DNA of 64,000 bases, taken from the NCBI GenBank assembly GCA_034440615.1, contig JAOTOM010005139.1:844501-908500 (forward strand). Direction: 5' to 3'. Positions 41,853-53,169 of this stretch are shown here, piece after piece. The position numbers were made by a program, and so were the translations under genes. Positions within the stretch are counted from its first letter, which is position 1, and each line of letters begins with the position of its first letter. The notes below the pieces were generated by a model, which made no database searches, was not told where the DNA came from, and worked only from the letters and a program-made list of their open reading frames with translations. The stretch comes from Ashinkailepas kermadecensis (Eukaryota; Arthropoda; Thecostraca; Neolepadidae).

Positions 41853-44800
41853 GTATTATAAGCCCATTTGGTCAGTATTTGTGTGACTTTTCATGTAGAG
41901 GAGGGTAAAATCTGCTCAACAACACTCCTCACATGGATAAATGCGATTGTTTGTGAGCGTTTTTTCTGTTTGTTTCATTCCAGTTCAGTAAAAATGGACT
42001 GAAATCTAATCTATTTCAATCCCACATCATGGCGTTATGGGAGTCCTGAGTGAGAAAATCTCGATGGAAGAAGTAGTACTTGCTTGGCTAAGGATTGGTC
42101 ACACATACGCCACTCATAGCTACTTGCTGACGAAGGGAACAAAGCCGATCTGTAGGGGACTAGTGGTCTAGGGTGAGATGCTCGTCTCACAATCGAAGGA
42201 TTGTGGGTTCGAGTCTCACCTGTCGCTACTCTTCGCCCGCGACCAATCGGCGTGAGAGATTGGCGACGCTACATGACTCAACGGTCGACGTGTCGTAAAA
42301 AACCAATAACCAACCAATCCCACATCTCAGATATTTCAGCCAACTTCTCACTTTTATCATTTCATTTAAGTTGTACTCACAATGGCAGATTACAATCACT
42401 GGATCCTTTTATCTAGCATAGCACTATGGTTGTGGGGGGGGGGGGGAGGACAGACTGACACCTTGACACCATAAGCATAGCTTAACATGTTGCCACATCT
42501 TCTCTCTTGGCATTAAGTATGCCAAGATACCTTCTCTCATGGCAACTCATTGTGACGTTATGTGACCCATTGTGATATATGATCCATTGTAACGGTGACA
42601 TCCACTCATGATGGCTTGTGACCCGTTGTGATCCATCTGGCCCCAGGAATTACAGGAGATTCGACACTCAGAAGCAGCAGCTACACCAGCTCCTGAGGCA
42701 GCTGGCTGTTGTGACCCTCCGTGACCCATTGTGACCCGTCCGACCCCGGCAGGACTGCGCGGCGCGACACCAAGAAGCAGCAGGGTCACCAGCGGCTGAG
42801 GCGGCTTGCCGAGCGGCTAGTTTGGTTCAGGGACAACCTCGAACAGCAGCACAAACACTACACCATGGAGGAGACCCACCAGCTGATCGAGAGGTGGGCT
42901 GGTGGTGCTGCCATACAAAGTGGGCTCCATCTGCCTGGATAGTCAAAGCGCCCCTAAACCCTAATAACTCCATTTGTTTGGGCTTGAACTTGACTTGTGG
43001 GCTATGTGGGGTTCGTTTTTACTATTGCTATTGTATTATGCTGCTGCTTAGCCTAGGTTGTTCCAGTATAAGTTATTTATCAGACAGGTGTCTATCCACC
43101 TCATTTTATGAGTTTTAAGAACATTTCCAGGGTTGCTCTCAGCTTAGTTTAAGTTTACAATGTAAAAGTCAGTATATTCAGGAACGTTTTTGCATCAATT
43201 AAACTGCCAGATGAGCGCCAAACGACCACGTAGTCGAGGCGCTCTTTAGTCCAAATAATCAATAAACCAATTAAAATATCAGCATACATTTGCCTTAAAG
43301 GTTACAGTGATGATGGGACCAAATATTTATAACAAGGTCTTTTGCAAGGCTCATATTTGGGCATCTGTTTTTATTCGTGTCACGGGCATTGCATATATAG
43401 CCCATATTGCATATATACCCTATGTTGCAGGCATTGCATATATAGCCCCGGGGACGAGTGGTCTAGGGGTAAGATGCTCGTCTCACAATCGAAAGATTGT
43501 GGGTTCGAATCTCACCTGTCGCTACTCTTCGCCCGCGACCAATCGGCGTGAGAGATTGGCGACGCTATATGACTCAACGGTCGACGTGTCGTAAAACCAA
43601 TAACCAACCATATATAGCCCATATTGCCTGTGGCAGTGACATTTTGTGCCCTGTATTCCCTCTGGCGGCGTTGATCTCTTCTCACTGTTTTGCCTTCATG
43701 GTCAGCCTTTTACCCCTCCGACCCCCATTGCCCTTTTGACATCTCTCGCATCCGTTGGCCGCCACAGCTGCATTGTTCACCCTCTGTGTTGACCCTGTGT
43801 TGACCCCAGCTACATTGTTGACCCTCTAGTGACCCTCTGGCAATGACATTTTGCTGCCCGTGCTCCCTCCGGTGACGTTGACCTCTTCACCCTGCGTTTC
43901 CTCGGTGGTCCGCCTTTGACCTCTCCGACTCTATCGCCCGCTGACATCTGTTGCATGCGTCGGTCGGCGCAGCTATATCGTGCGCGACTCTGCCGAAGTG
44001 GAGGTGCTGCAAGCCAAGAACCTTCGCGTGCCGGCCGGCCACCGACGGCCACAGTCGCGGCTGGACGCCCTGTTGGCCACGCAGAGAGCCGAGACGTTGG
44101 AGTTCAGTCAGGGCGGCTTCGGTAAGTGGGACGACCTTGTGGTGACTGGACCGATGGTCTGACCGCTGCACCGTCAGCCGCACCCCCCTCCAGGCTTGGG
44201 AAAATGAGCTGTTCCTGGATTTGTGTCATTCATAGCATTATCCTCCCCTGAAATGTATCAGCTCCCACTCCCCCGCGGCCAGACCCCCCCCCTCTGTCAA
44301 CATCCACTTCCCCTTGGTCAACACCCACTTCCCCTTGGTCAACACCCACTTCCCTTCGCTTCAGCATCTCTAGGAAGATCGATGTGGTGTCATTCAATGT
44401 GCAGTGAAGCTAAACGAATACAATGTGCATACATCAATGTGCTTGGACTTGGTGGTATTTTCAACTGTCACCTTTGGTTTCGGCTTTCGTTTCGTGACCT
44501 TATTGTGGCCTTGGCTTCGGTTTCGAAGCCAACAGCCCGGCTTCGTCCCCATACGTGGTGGCCACTGACCTGTGGTCACGTGTTGGTCACTAAGCTACGG
44601 ACTTCGGGCGCATCAGTTACCATAACCATGTAGTGTCGATGTGGACGCTGGGCGGGTGTTACCTGTCGGGTGACACGTAGTGTCGATGTGGACGCTGGGC
44701 GGGTGTTACCTGTCGGGTGACACGTAGTGTCGATGTGGACGCTGGGCGGGTGTTACCTGTCGGGTGACACGTCGTGTCAATGTGGACGCTGGGCGGGTGT

Positions 44801-47530
44801 TACCTGTCGGGTGACACGTAGTGTCGATGTGGACGCTAGACGGGTGTTACCTGTCGGGTGACACGTAGTGTCGATGTGGACGCTGGGCGGGTGTTACCTG
44901 TCGGGTGACACGTCGTGTCAATGTGGACGCTGGGCGGGTGTTACCTGTCGGGTGACACGTAGTGTCGATGTGGACGCTGGGCGGGTGTTACCTGTCGGGT
45001 GACACGTCGTGTCGATGTGGACGCTGGGCGGGTGTTACCTGTCGGGTGACACGTGTCGATGTGGACGCTGGGCGGGTGTTACCTGTCGGGTGACACGTCG
45101 TGTCGATGTGGACGCTGGGCGGGTGTTACCTGTCGGGTGACACGTCGTGTCGATGTGGACGCTGGGCGGGTGTTACCTGTCGGGTGACACGTCGTGTCGA
45201 TGTGGACGCTGGGCGGGTGTTACCTGTCGGGTGACACGTGTCGATGTGGACGCTGGGCGGGTGTTACCTGTCGGGTGACACGTAGTGTCGATGTGGACGC
45301 TGGGCGGGTGTTACCTGTCGGGTGACACGTAGTGTCGATGTGGACGCTGGGCGGGTGTTACCTGTCGGGTGACACGTCGTGTCGATGTGGACGCTGGGCG
45401 GGTGTTACCTGTCGGGTGACACGTAGTGTCGATGTGGACGCTGGGCGGGTGTTACCTGTCGGGTGACACGTCGTGTCAATGTGGACGCTGGGCGGGTGTT
45501 ACCTGTCGGGTGACACGTAGTGTCGATGTGGACGCTGGGCGGGTGTTACCTGTCGGGTGACACGTAGTGTCGATGTGGACGCTGGGCGGGTGATACCTGT
45601 CGGGTGACACGTCGTGTCGATGTGGACGCTGGGCGGGTGTTACCTGTCGGGTGACACGTAGTGTCGATGTGGACGCTGGGCGGGTGTTACCTGTCGGGTG
45701 ACACGTCGTGTCGATGTTGACGCTGGGCGGGTGTTACCTGTCGGGTGACACGTAGTGTCGATGTGGACGCTGGGCGGGTGTTACCTGTCGGGTGACACGT
45801 CGTGTCGATGTGGACGCTGGGCGGGTGTTACCTGTCGGGTGACACGTAGCGTCGATGTGGACGCTGGGCGGGTGTTACCTGTCGGGTGACACGTGTCGAT
45901 GTGGACGCTGGGCGGGTGTTACCTGTCGGGTGACACGTCGTGTCGATGTGGACGCTGGGCGGGTGTTACCTGTCGGGTGACACGTGTCGATGTGGACGCT
46001 GGGCGGGTGTTACCTGTCGGGTGACACGTCGTGTCGATGTGGACGCTAGACGGGTGTTACCTGTCGGGTGACACGTAGTGTCGATGTGGACGCTGGGCGG
46101 GTGTTACCTGTCGGGTGACACGTCGTGTCGATGTGGACTCTGGGCGGGTGTTACCTGTCGGGTGACACGTAGTGTCGATGTGGACGCTGGGCGGGTGTTA
46201 CCTGTCGGGTGACACGTCGTGTCAATGTGGATGCTGGGCGGGTGTTACCTGTCGGGTGACACGTAGTGTCGATGTGGACGCTGGGCGGGTGTTACCTGTC
46301 GGGTGACACGTAGTGTCGATGTGGACGCTGGGCGGGTGTTACCTGTCGGGTGACACGTCGTGTCAATGTGGACGCTGGGCGGGTGTTACCTGTCGGGTGA
46401 CACGTAGTGTCGATGTGGACGCTGGGCGGGTGTTACCTGTCGGGTGACACGTCGTGTCGATGTGGACGCTGGGCGGGTGTTACCTGTCGGGTGACACGTG
46501 TCGATGTGGACGCTGGGCGGGTGTTACCTGTCGGGTGACACGTGTCAATGTGGACGCTGGGCGGGTGTTACCTGTCGGGTGACACGTAGTGTCGATGTGG
46601 ACGCTGGGCGGGTGTTACCTGTCGGGTGACACGTCGTGTCGATGTGGACGCTAGACGGGTGTTACCTGTCGGGTGACACGTAGTGTCGATGTGGACGCTG
46701 GGCGGGTGTTACCTGCCGGGTGACACGTAGTGTCGATGTGGACGCTGGGCGGGTGTTACCTGTCGGGTGACACGTAGTGTCGATGTGAACGCTAGACGGG
46801 TGTTTGTCGGGTGACACGTCGTGTCAATGTGGACGCTGGGCGGGTGTTACCTGTCGGGTGACACGTAGTGTCGATGTGGACGCTGGGCGGGTGTTACCTG
46901 TCGGGTGACACGTCGTGTCAATGTGGACGCTGGGCGGGTGTTACCTGTCGGGTGACACGTAGTGTCGATGTGGACGCTGGACGGGCGATACCTGCCGGGT
47001 GACTCGCAGTTATCTGCCCCCCTCCCCCCTACCCCCCCGGCTGTGAGGGCCTGTACCGAGTGGAAAATGCAAACCTTTAGCCAGCTAGCCACGATTGCAT
47101 TGCTGTGAATCAAACGTAATGCGCCAAACAGCGACACAAACAGCGACACAAACACGATCCAGCCCCTGGCGTCTCGAGGCGCCATCTCGGCACCTGGCTG
47201 TTTCGCTGTGCTGCTGTGCCGTGCTGTGCTGCTGTGCTGTGCTGTGCTGTGCTGTGCTGTGCTGCTGTGCTGTTGACGCGGCTGCTGTGGGTTGCAGAGT
47301 GCGCAGACCTGACCGACGAGGAGGCCGTCTTGTACCTGCGCGCCTGGGACGGTCAGATCAGGCTGGTGCCTCAGATCAAGACGCGCAAGTTCATCAGAGG
47401 GAGGCTGGCGGCGGCTGCCGCTGAAAGCTTGGCTTCGGAAGGTGATACGCATGTGACGGCAGACATGACGGCAGACGCAGACGGGTCACCGGAGCCATCC
47501 GAGCACGACTCTGAGATGTCGGACAGCTGA
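41770..47530 (+). CDS. TMA16: TMA16, translation machinery-associated protein 16
   Basis: Join of 41770-41852, 42753-42893, 43973-44121 and 47298-47530; all junctions are GT-AG and phases agree (2, 2, 1). The 202 codons including stop give 201 residues, plus an unplaced first residue(s). TMA16 is a conserved eukaryotic protein that associates with pre-60S ribosomes. Family landmarks in order: KRIKLVHPNSRKAA (human IHPYSRKAA), LAERLVWFRDNL, HYTMEETHQLIERSYIV (human YSKKDACELIERYLN), a GHRRPQSRLDALLATQRAET segment, LEFSQGGFECADL, and RAWDGQIRLVPQIKTRKF (human REWDFDLKKLPNIKMRKI). The C-terminal tail is acidic and Ser/Asp-rich. Introns carry SINEs, duplicated splice sites and a 2.4-kb minisatellite. 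I am confident of the family; expression is not shown by sequence. Confidence 0.92.
42153..42320 (+). mobile_element. tRNA-derived SINE, copy 1 (TMA16 intron)
   Basis: Starts GGGGACTAGTGGTCTAGGGT (A box TGGTCTAGGG) with a B box GGTTCGAGTCT about 40 bp later, a shared body (CTTCGCCCGCGACCAATCGG) and an AACCAATAACCAACCAA tail. About 95% identical to copy 2. Target duplication not clear. Confidence 0.88.
42753..42893 (+). CDS. TMA16: TMA16 exon 3
   Basis: Acceptor CCGGCAG, donor GAG AG/GTGGGC. Encodes the core helices from RTARRDTKKQQ to HQLIER. A decayed copy of its acceptor and first 60 bases lies 106 bp upstream (junction 42646/42647). Confidence 0.9.
43437..43620 (+). mobile_element. tRNA-derived SINE, copy 2, with 12-bp target duplication
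   Basis: Element 43449-43608 is flanked by CATATATAGCCC at 43437-43448 and 43609-43620. It has the same A box, B box (GGTTCGAATCT), body and CCAATAACCAACC tail as copy 1. The intact duplication suggests a recent insertion, in the intron between TMA16 exons 3 and 4. Confidence 0.93.
43973..44121 (+). CDS. TMA16: TMA16 exon 4
   Basis: Acceptor GGCGCAG, donor TTC G/GTAAGT (strong). Encodes YIVRDSAEVEVLQAKNLRVP through to FSQGGF. Its acceptor region is duplicated about 205 bp upstream. Confidence 0.9.
44633..47010. repeat. 47-bp minisatellite, about 50 copies, in the last TMA16 intron
   Basis: Unit ACACGTAGTGTCGATGTGGA followed by CGCTGGGCGGGTGTTACCTG and TCGGGTG. Two main variants alternate (ACGTAG...TCGATG and ACGTCG...TCAATG or TCGATG), and a 44-bp variant lacks three bases at ACACGTGTC. 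High identity across 2.4 kb indicates recent expansion or homogenisation. Confidence 0.97.
47200..47282 (+). repeat. TGCTG/TGTGC microsatellite before the last TMA16 acceptor
   Basis: A (GTGCT)n-type tract lies directly before the 3' splice site at 47296-47297, where a polypyrimidine tract would be expected. Confidence 0.85.
47298..47530 (+). CDS. TMA16: TMA16 last exon
   Basis: Acceptor GGTTGCAG. Encodes ECADLTDEEAVLYLRAWDGQ, then IRLVPQIKTRKF and an acidic tail ending SEHDSEMSDS, with TGA at 47528-47530. The final codons and stop are the first unit of the 27-bp array that follows. Confidence 0.92.
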
Positions 47531-48205
47531 TCAATGCATGAGATGTCGGACAGCTGATCAATACATGAGATGTCGGACAGCTGATCAATACATGGATGTC
47601 GGATAGCTGATCAATCATGAGATGTCGGACAGCTGATCAATACATGAGATGTCGGACACTTAATACATGGATGTCGGACAGCGATCAATAATGAGATGTC
47701 GGACAGCTGATCAATACATGAGATGTCGGACAGCTGATCAATACATGAGATGTCGGACAGCTGATCAATACATGAGATGTCGGACAGCTGATCAATACAT
47801 GAGATGTCGGACAGCCGATCAATACATGAGATGTCGGACAGCTGATCAATACATGAGATGTCGGACAGCTGATCAATACATGAGATGTCGGACAGCTGAT
47901 CAATACATGAGATGTCGGACAGCTGATCAATACATGAGATGTCTGACAGCTGATCAATACATGAGATGTCGGACAGCTGATCAATACATGAGATGTCTGA
48001 CAGCTGATCAATACATGAGATGTCTGACAGCTGTCAATACATGAGATGTCGACAGCTGATCAATACATGAGATGTCTGACAGCTGATCAATACATGAGAT
48101 GTCGGACAGCTGATCAATACATGAGATGTCTGACAGCTGATCAATACATGAGATGTCTGACAGCTGATCAATACATGAGATGTCGGACAGCTGATCAATA
48201 CATGC
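47513..48205. repeat. 27-bp minisatellite, about 25 copies, derived from the TMA16 stop region
   Basis: Unit GATGTCGGACAGCTGATCAA followed by TACATGA. The first unit overlaps the last coding codons (MSDS, then stop). A few units are truncated or have TCTGAC for TCGGAC. Confidence 0.97.
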
Positions 48206-48884
48206 ACACGTGAACCGTTGACGGCTTTACAGGGGAACGCGAGGTACGTGTGTGTGTCGGTGGAGTCGTATGTCGGCAAGTCCACAATGGAAATTGCCTT
48301 CCTGATCACGTCCTCAATTTCTCACGATTAAGACCCAGTGCGTGGAAACGTGGCTGGTGCTCGAGAAACCCCTCCAGACAGATGCCGGAGTTTATCACGT
48401 CCCCACTGATATTTCGGGGCCCCTGTTATTGATACCAAATTGGCCAAAGGTCGGGGAACACGTGCAGTCCGACAAAAGCAACCATTCTGGAGACATTCGG
48501 CGTTAGACCCGTTGCGCTGCGTCATGGAAGTTGGCTTTTGCAATGGCTGCCCTCTCGACGCGCGCGCAATCGTTCGTATGGGTTTTGGCCACACCTAAAC
48601 TTGGCGTGGTCGCACATTTTAGAATGGCACACACGATGGGTAAATGGCGCAATGGACCTAGGTAGAAGTGCAACCAAGCTGGGGTCGACGCGGTACAATT
48701 TCGTCATGGTTCGCAAGAATTTCGGTAATACTTCAGGAAATTTCGACGCCAAGTCTAGTAATCTGCGCAATATTTCAAGCAATTTCAGGTTTCAGTTTGC
48801 CAACGTACGGCAGTAGATCAACGCGGCTGATTTTCCACAATAACGCAAACAGTTTAGACGTTTTGGGGCAGATGGTTTGCTAGT
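48206..48884. other. No gene recognised
   Basis: Unassigned DNA after the TMA16 array. Small overlapping frames have no domain. Confidence 0.4.
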
Positions 48885-49390
48885 CGCCACCCACGTGCTG
48901 TTGGGGTACCGCCCCGATGGACTACCAGTCATCACCCACGTGCTGTTGGGGTACCGCCCCGATGGTCTGCTAGTCTCCACCTACGTGCTGTTAGGGTACC
49001 GCCCCGATGGACTACCAGCCACCACCCACGTGCTGTTGGGGTACCGCCCCGATGGTCTGCTAGTCTCCACCTACGTGCTGTTGGGGTACCGCCCCGATGG
49101 ACTACCAGTCACCACCCACTTGCTGTTGGAGTACCGCCCCGTTGTTGGGGTACCGCCCCGATGGTCTGCTAGTCTCCACCCACGTGCTGTTTGGGTACCG
49201 CCCCGATGGTATGTTAGTTTCCACCTACGTGCTGTTGGGGTACCGCCCCGATGGTCTGCCAGTCGCCACCCACGTGCTGTTGGGGTACCGTCCCGATGGT
49301 ATGCTAGTCTCCACCCACGTGCTGTTGGGGTACCGACCCGATGGACTACCAGCCACCACCTATGTGCTGTTGGGGTACCGACCCGATCCC
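48885..49390. repeat. 45-bp minisatellite, about 11 copies
   Basis: Unit CACGTGCTGTTGGGGTACCG followed by CCCCGATGG and a CTACCAGTC/CTGCTAGTC variant. Each unit has a CACGTG E-box. 45 bp is 15 codons, so a 180-codon frame stays open; no independent support for coding. Confidence 0.95.
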
Positions 49391-49579
49391 CGTATCGGAA
49401 GCGTCGGTTTGGATGCTGAGCCAGGTCCGGCGGACGGCCTGTGCCAGCTCGCGCTTCACGCCCAGGAACGAAGCGGCAACCGCTTCCGTCCAGACGACCG
49501 GGTTTTAGGGCGCCTTGACTGTTGAGGTCGTCTTGCTCCAGACGACAGGAGTGGCCAGTGTGTTGCCGGCGCGGTCGAG

Positions 49580-49705
49580 GAGGCCGTGCGGCGGCGGCCG
49601 CGGCAGCAATGCAGCTGCGTCGGCCAGGGAGCGGTGGCGGTAGGAGGCCGTGCGGCGGCGGCAGCAGTGCAGCTGCGTCGGCCAGGGAGCGGTGGCGGTA
49701 GACCA
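49580..49705. repeat. Two-copy repeat of about 57 bp
   Basis: Copies share GGAGGCCGTGCGGCGGCGGC, CAGCAGTGCAGCTGCGTCGG and the CCAGGGAGCGGTGGCGG segment. Confidence 0.85.
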
Positions 49706-49727
49706 GCGTGCCGACGAGGCGACGGAG

Positions 49728-49772
49728 CCGTTAGTTATTTGGGCTTTAGGGCGCTTCGACCAGAGTTGGTCG
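49728..49772 (-). mobile_element. Short SINE-like repeat, copy 1
   Basis: About 43 bp matching 60975-61013 (TTATTTGGGCTTTAGGGCGC, then TTCGACCAGA). See the second copy, which has a clear target duplication. Confidence 0.55.
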
Positions 49773-49865
49773 TTTGGCGGAGCCGTTGCTGCGCCACGGG
49801 CCGCGGGAGGTCCTGGCTGGCAGCAGCCTTATACCCAGCGGGACGATGTTGCCAGCCGACACGTC

Positions 49866-49985
49866 ATGGCCGATGAAAGCGAGCCACTCGACGCCGAAGA
49901 TGCACTCGGGGAAGTTTTGAACGGCGCTGCGCTTCTCCGACCGTCACAGTACTTGACGGAGGCGGCGGAGATCTTCCTCCAAAAG
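49866..49985 (+). CDS. Candidate first coding exon of an unknown gene
   Basis: ATG in a fair context (CGTCATGG) starts 40 codons ending LQK/GTTCCT in phase 0. The peptide MADESEPLDAEDALGEVLNG followed by AALLRPSQYL has normal amino-acid composition, unlike the repeat frames around it. I do not recognise the family, and no partner exon was found downstream before the convergent tetraspanin. Confidence 0.35.
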
Positions 49986-50075
49986 GTTCCTACAGTATAG
50001 GGACCTACATCACAGGTTCCTACAATATATGGACTTACAGCATAGGTTCCTACAGCATAGGGATCCCACAATATT
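49984..50075. repeat. About 30-bp repeat, 3 copies, starting at the candidate donor
   Basis: AG/GTTCCTACAGTATAGGG, AG/GTTCCTACAATATATGG and AG/GTTCCTACAGCATAGGG follow one another, each copying the putative 5' splice site at 49985/49986. Confidence 0.75.
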
Positions 50076-50189
50076 GGAATGGAAGCTTCCACACCAATAC
50101 TGTGGGCGTCCCTATATTTAGTCGAGAGCCCTTTAGAAGGGACCCACCAGCGGACCCCTGCTGGACGCGGAACCTGCCAATAGGCTTGG

Positions 50190-50490
50190 GGCCGATTGGC
50201 CCTTCGTCAGATCCGGGACCTTATTCTTCAGATCAAGGGTTTTCTGTCAGCCCTGGGGGTCTTATTCTTCAGGTCAGGGGCTTTCTGTCAGCCCTGGGGG
50301 TCTTATTGTTCAAGTCAGGGGTTTCTGTCAGCTTTGGAGTTCTACTCTTCAGCAGAGGGATTTTTAGTCAGCTTTGAGGTTCCATTTGTCAGCTCCGGCG
50401 CCCCATTTTTCAGGTACTTAGCTTTCTGTCAGCTCTGGTGTCCTATTCTTCAGGTCAGGGGATTTCTGTCATCTCTTGGGTCCTAATATT
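50190..50490. repeat. About 40-bp degenerate minisatellite, 6-7 copies
   Basis: Unit TTCTGTCAGCCCTGGGGGTC followed by TTATTCTTCAGGTCAGGGG, diverging toward 50480. Confidence 0.85.
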
Positions 50491-52140
50491 CAGTTCATGG
50501 TCACTGTCTATCAGCTCAGCCCTCTGTCGCTGGACAAACTAACTAAATGTGCGTATACAGCTCAAAATAGTTGTAAAGAAAGAAGCTTGCCACAACATCG
50601 GAGACATTGGACACCACCAGTTTCAGCTCGTGATTTGAATTCTTCTGCAACTTCACCATGGCTGGAAACGTAGTAAATAGTCTACAATGAGAGACAGCCG
50701 TGCTCCGAGATAGCCTTGCATGTATGATGGGTGTGTGGGCGTACGTGGGTTGGAGCATGTTTGCACCGTGTGGGCAGCACCAATATTTTACCCAACTTAT
50801 TTTGGGTTGGGACATTGTTAGAACATTGCTTTTATTCTTCCGCTTATATTGTTTTTGTAATGTACGCACGTGAACGTGCAAGATAAATGTCCTAGCGGAG
50901 CGTTCCAGTGATGGTTTGAGTGCATAAGCCACATCAGGGCAATATATTATATGCGAGCATGTATGCATTACATATATATAGATGTGTGTGTGTGTGTGTA
51001 TATGCAGAAAGGGTCTATGAATAGAACTTGTGCGCATAAATACACGCTGATCGCGATGTTATACTTGAAACCACGCTTAAATTGCTCCAAACCAGGCGGA
51101 GCTTGGTTGCACTTACACTACACTTGGTTGTAGTTTCCACACCTCATATGCTATTTTGAAATAACGTGCGACCACGTCGAGTTAAGCGCAAAAAGGACAG
51201 TGCAGCCTATCTCACAGAAGATCCACTCTCGTAGAAAAACCGCCAGAATCCATGGTGCTGTATTATAGCAAACGATTAATAAACGACTGTTGCAATGTGA
51301 CACTCGGCAGCAAATAAGCGGGACGGACACGAATCGGCGCAGTACCGCACGCGGCGCGGCGTCACCACACGATATCCGTGAGCGGGTCGACGTCCATTGC
51401 ACCACGTGAGAGCCGACACGGAGTCCGAGCCGTCCACACGTTTGGACGTCGTCACCGCGGGGGACGGGGGGAGGAAACGCACCCCTCACACTTCTGGCAA
51501 AACTTGACATTGCGCCTATGACGTTGCATGCAAGGAATCGGACTAACATCCTAAAATAATATCGTCCGTCGGAAATCCGTCGCGCGACAGCAGTGTCTAC
51601 ACGATGTTTTTGTTTGTGCCGGCGCCGTCCCCCGTGGTGTGCTCGGGACGCGTCGAGACCTCGCAGATGCGCCCACCGGCACCACAGACCGGCGGATACT
51701 CTCCAGGCTGCGGCTGCAGCACACGCGCGCAACACACGACCGCGGCTGCTCTCACCCGGACCCCAGACCGAACACATTTGAAGGTGAGCCCGCCGGGGAC
51801 TCGGCCGGCACTCATGTTAAACTCTTGTCACAGAGCACAACCCAGCACCAAATCAGACGGACACCCAGACGCTGGGCGGTCTTCACATTAACGCAACCGA
51901 GCGCAGACTACACTCTACCAGACTATATTCTATCCACCGACTGCACATATGGTATGGTTAAAACCTGCACGTCTATGAGGCGCCACACCTGGCGCGGCTG
52001 AGAAGACGTGGAGCGCGCGGCGCCTGCATTAATCCAGCATGTGCGGCATCGATTGTCGTACACAGCACGCTGCCGCTGCCGCGCCTGACGTAGATGCATG
52101 TCCGGGGGCTGTCGCCAGGTGCGTCTCCATTCGGCCAGCA
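50491..52140. other. Unassigned region, CpG-rich from about 51300
   Basis: A 208-codon frame on the - strand (51777 to 51151) and a possible + strand exon at 51592-51783 (ACAG acceptor-like, GAAG/GTGAGC donor-like) overlap. Neither shows a recognised domain, so I assign neither. A short GT repeat lies near 50982-51000. Confidence 0.35.
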
Positions 52141-52164
52141 AATTCCCGCAGGGCACTGGCTTCG

Positions 52165-52345
52165 GCGAAGCCCACCCGGCCACTCCGGCGGAGCCCACAC
52201 GGCTACTCCGGCTGAGCCCACACGGCCACTCCGCCGGAGCCCACACGGCCACTCCGACGGAGCCCACACGGCCACTCCGGCGGAGACCAACACGGCCACT
52301 CAGGCTGAGCCCACACGGCCACACCGCCGCAGCCCACACGGCCAA
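52165..52345. repeat. 23-24-bp minisatellite, about 7 copies
   Basis: Unit GAGCCCACACGGCCACTCCG plus GCG, with single-base variants. Confidence 0.93.
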
Positions 52346-53169
52346 TACGACACACACGTGCTGCAAGCGCGCCATATTGGCTTCCCACCCAGCCAGTCAG
52401 TTGGGCGGCGCGCGGCGCCAAGTTCGCGCGGTTTTCGTCCCATTCGCGCGGTTGTGTTCGCGGGCGGCCGAGGCGTGGACCGTTGATTATGGGGTGGCGA
52501 TATTCGTGCGGAGACAATGTTAGGTGGCGCGAGTATAACCGCGCCACGACGGCGCTATCACCAGGCGCAAACACACCCTCGAGCTTCAGCTCGCACTGCA
52601 GCATCGACATTCCGTTCAGGACACTTCACTCAAATGTCATGCAAGCCGGCTGAGGCAAGGTGGCTACAGATCATGTTGGACCATCTGTTTCCGAAATGGA
52701 GGTGCCCCAGTCAAAGTAGCGCTGGAGCCAAAAAAACACGTTCAACGGAAAATAATTCCATTGATTTAGCAAGCAGTATCTTAGAGATTCCTATTGCGCT
52801 CACATTCGTGACGAAAAAATACAATTTGTGGAAAGACTAATCATGCAGACATGCATAAACATCGCCTAACTTGGAAGACGTCTTCATGCAAACACATGCA
52901 AAATACGTAAACAAGCCTGACCTTCACTAATTACGAAGCTTGCGAAGAATGTACGCAAGTGGCACTAAACGAAGCGGTTCAGGATAGCTGAGATATCTGC
53001 ACGCTTCCAGACTATATTTTGCGTTGGACAGGGATTCACTGGATGGAAGGCAGACGGTCCCTTGTAAGGCACCCCTTGTAAGGCAGGCGGGCTCAGATCC
53101 AGGAATCTTAAATTGGGGTAAGGTTGGCACCAGTACGTATTGAGCGATAAATTTCAGTTCAGCAGCGAC
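52346..53169. other. No gene recognised
   Basis: The sequence changes from CpG-rich to AT-rich at about 52600. Nothing assignable. Confidence 0.4.

Noticed and set aside
42153..42225. Possible functional tRNA
   Set aside because: The sequence continues into a body and tail shared with two other copies, and copy 2 has a target duplication, so it is a SINE.
44633..48205. Possible CRISPR-like direct repeats
   Set aside because: Units are contiguous with no unique spacers, in a eukaryotic intron and 3' UTR, so these are minisatellites.
51151..51777. 208-codon frame on the - strand
   Set aside because: No domain, CpG-rich composition that suppresses stops, and overlapping frames of similar length.
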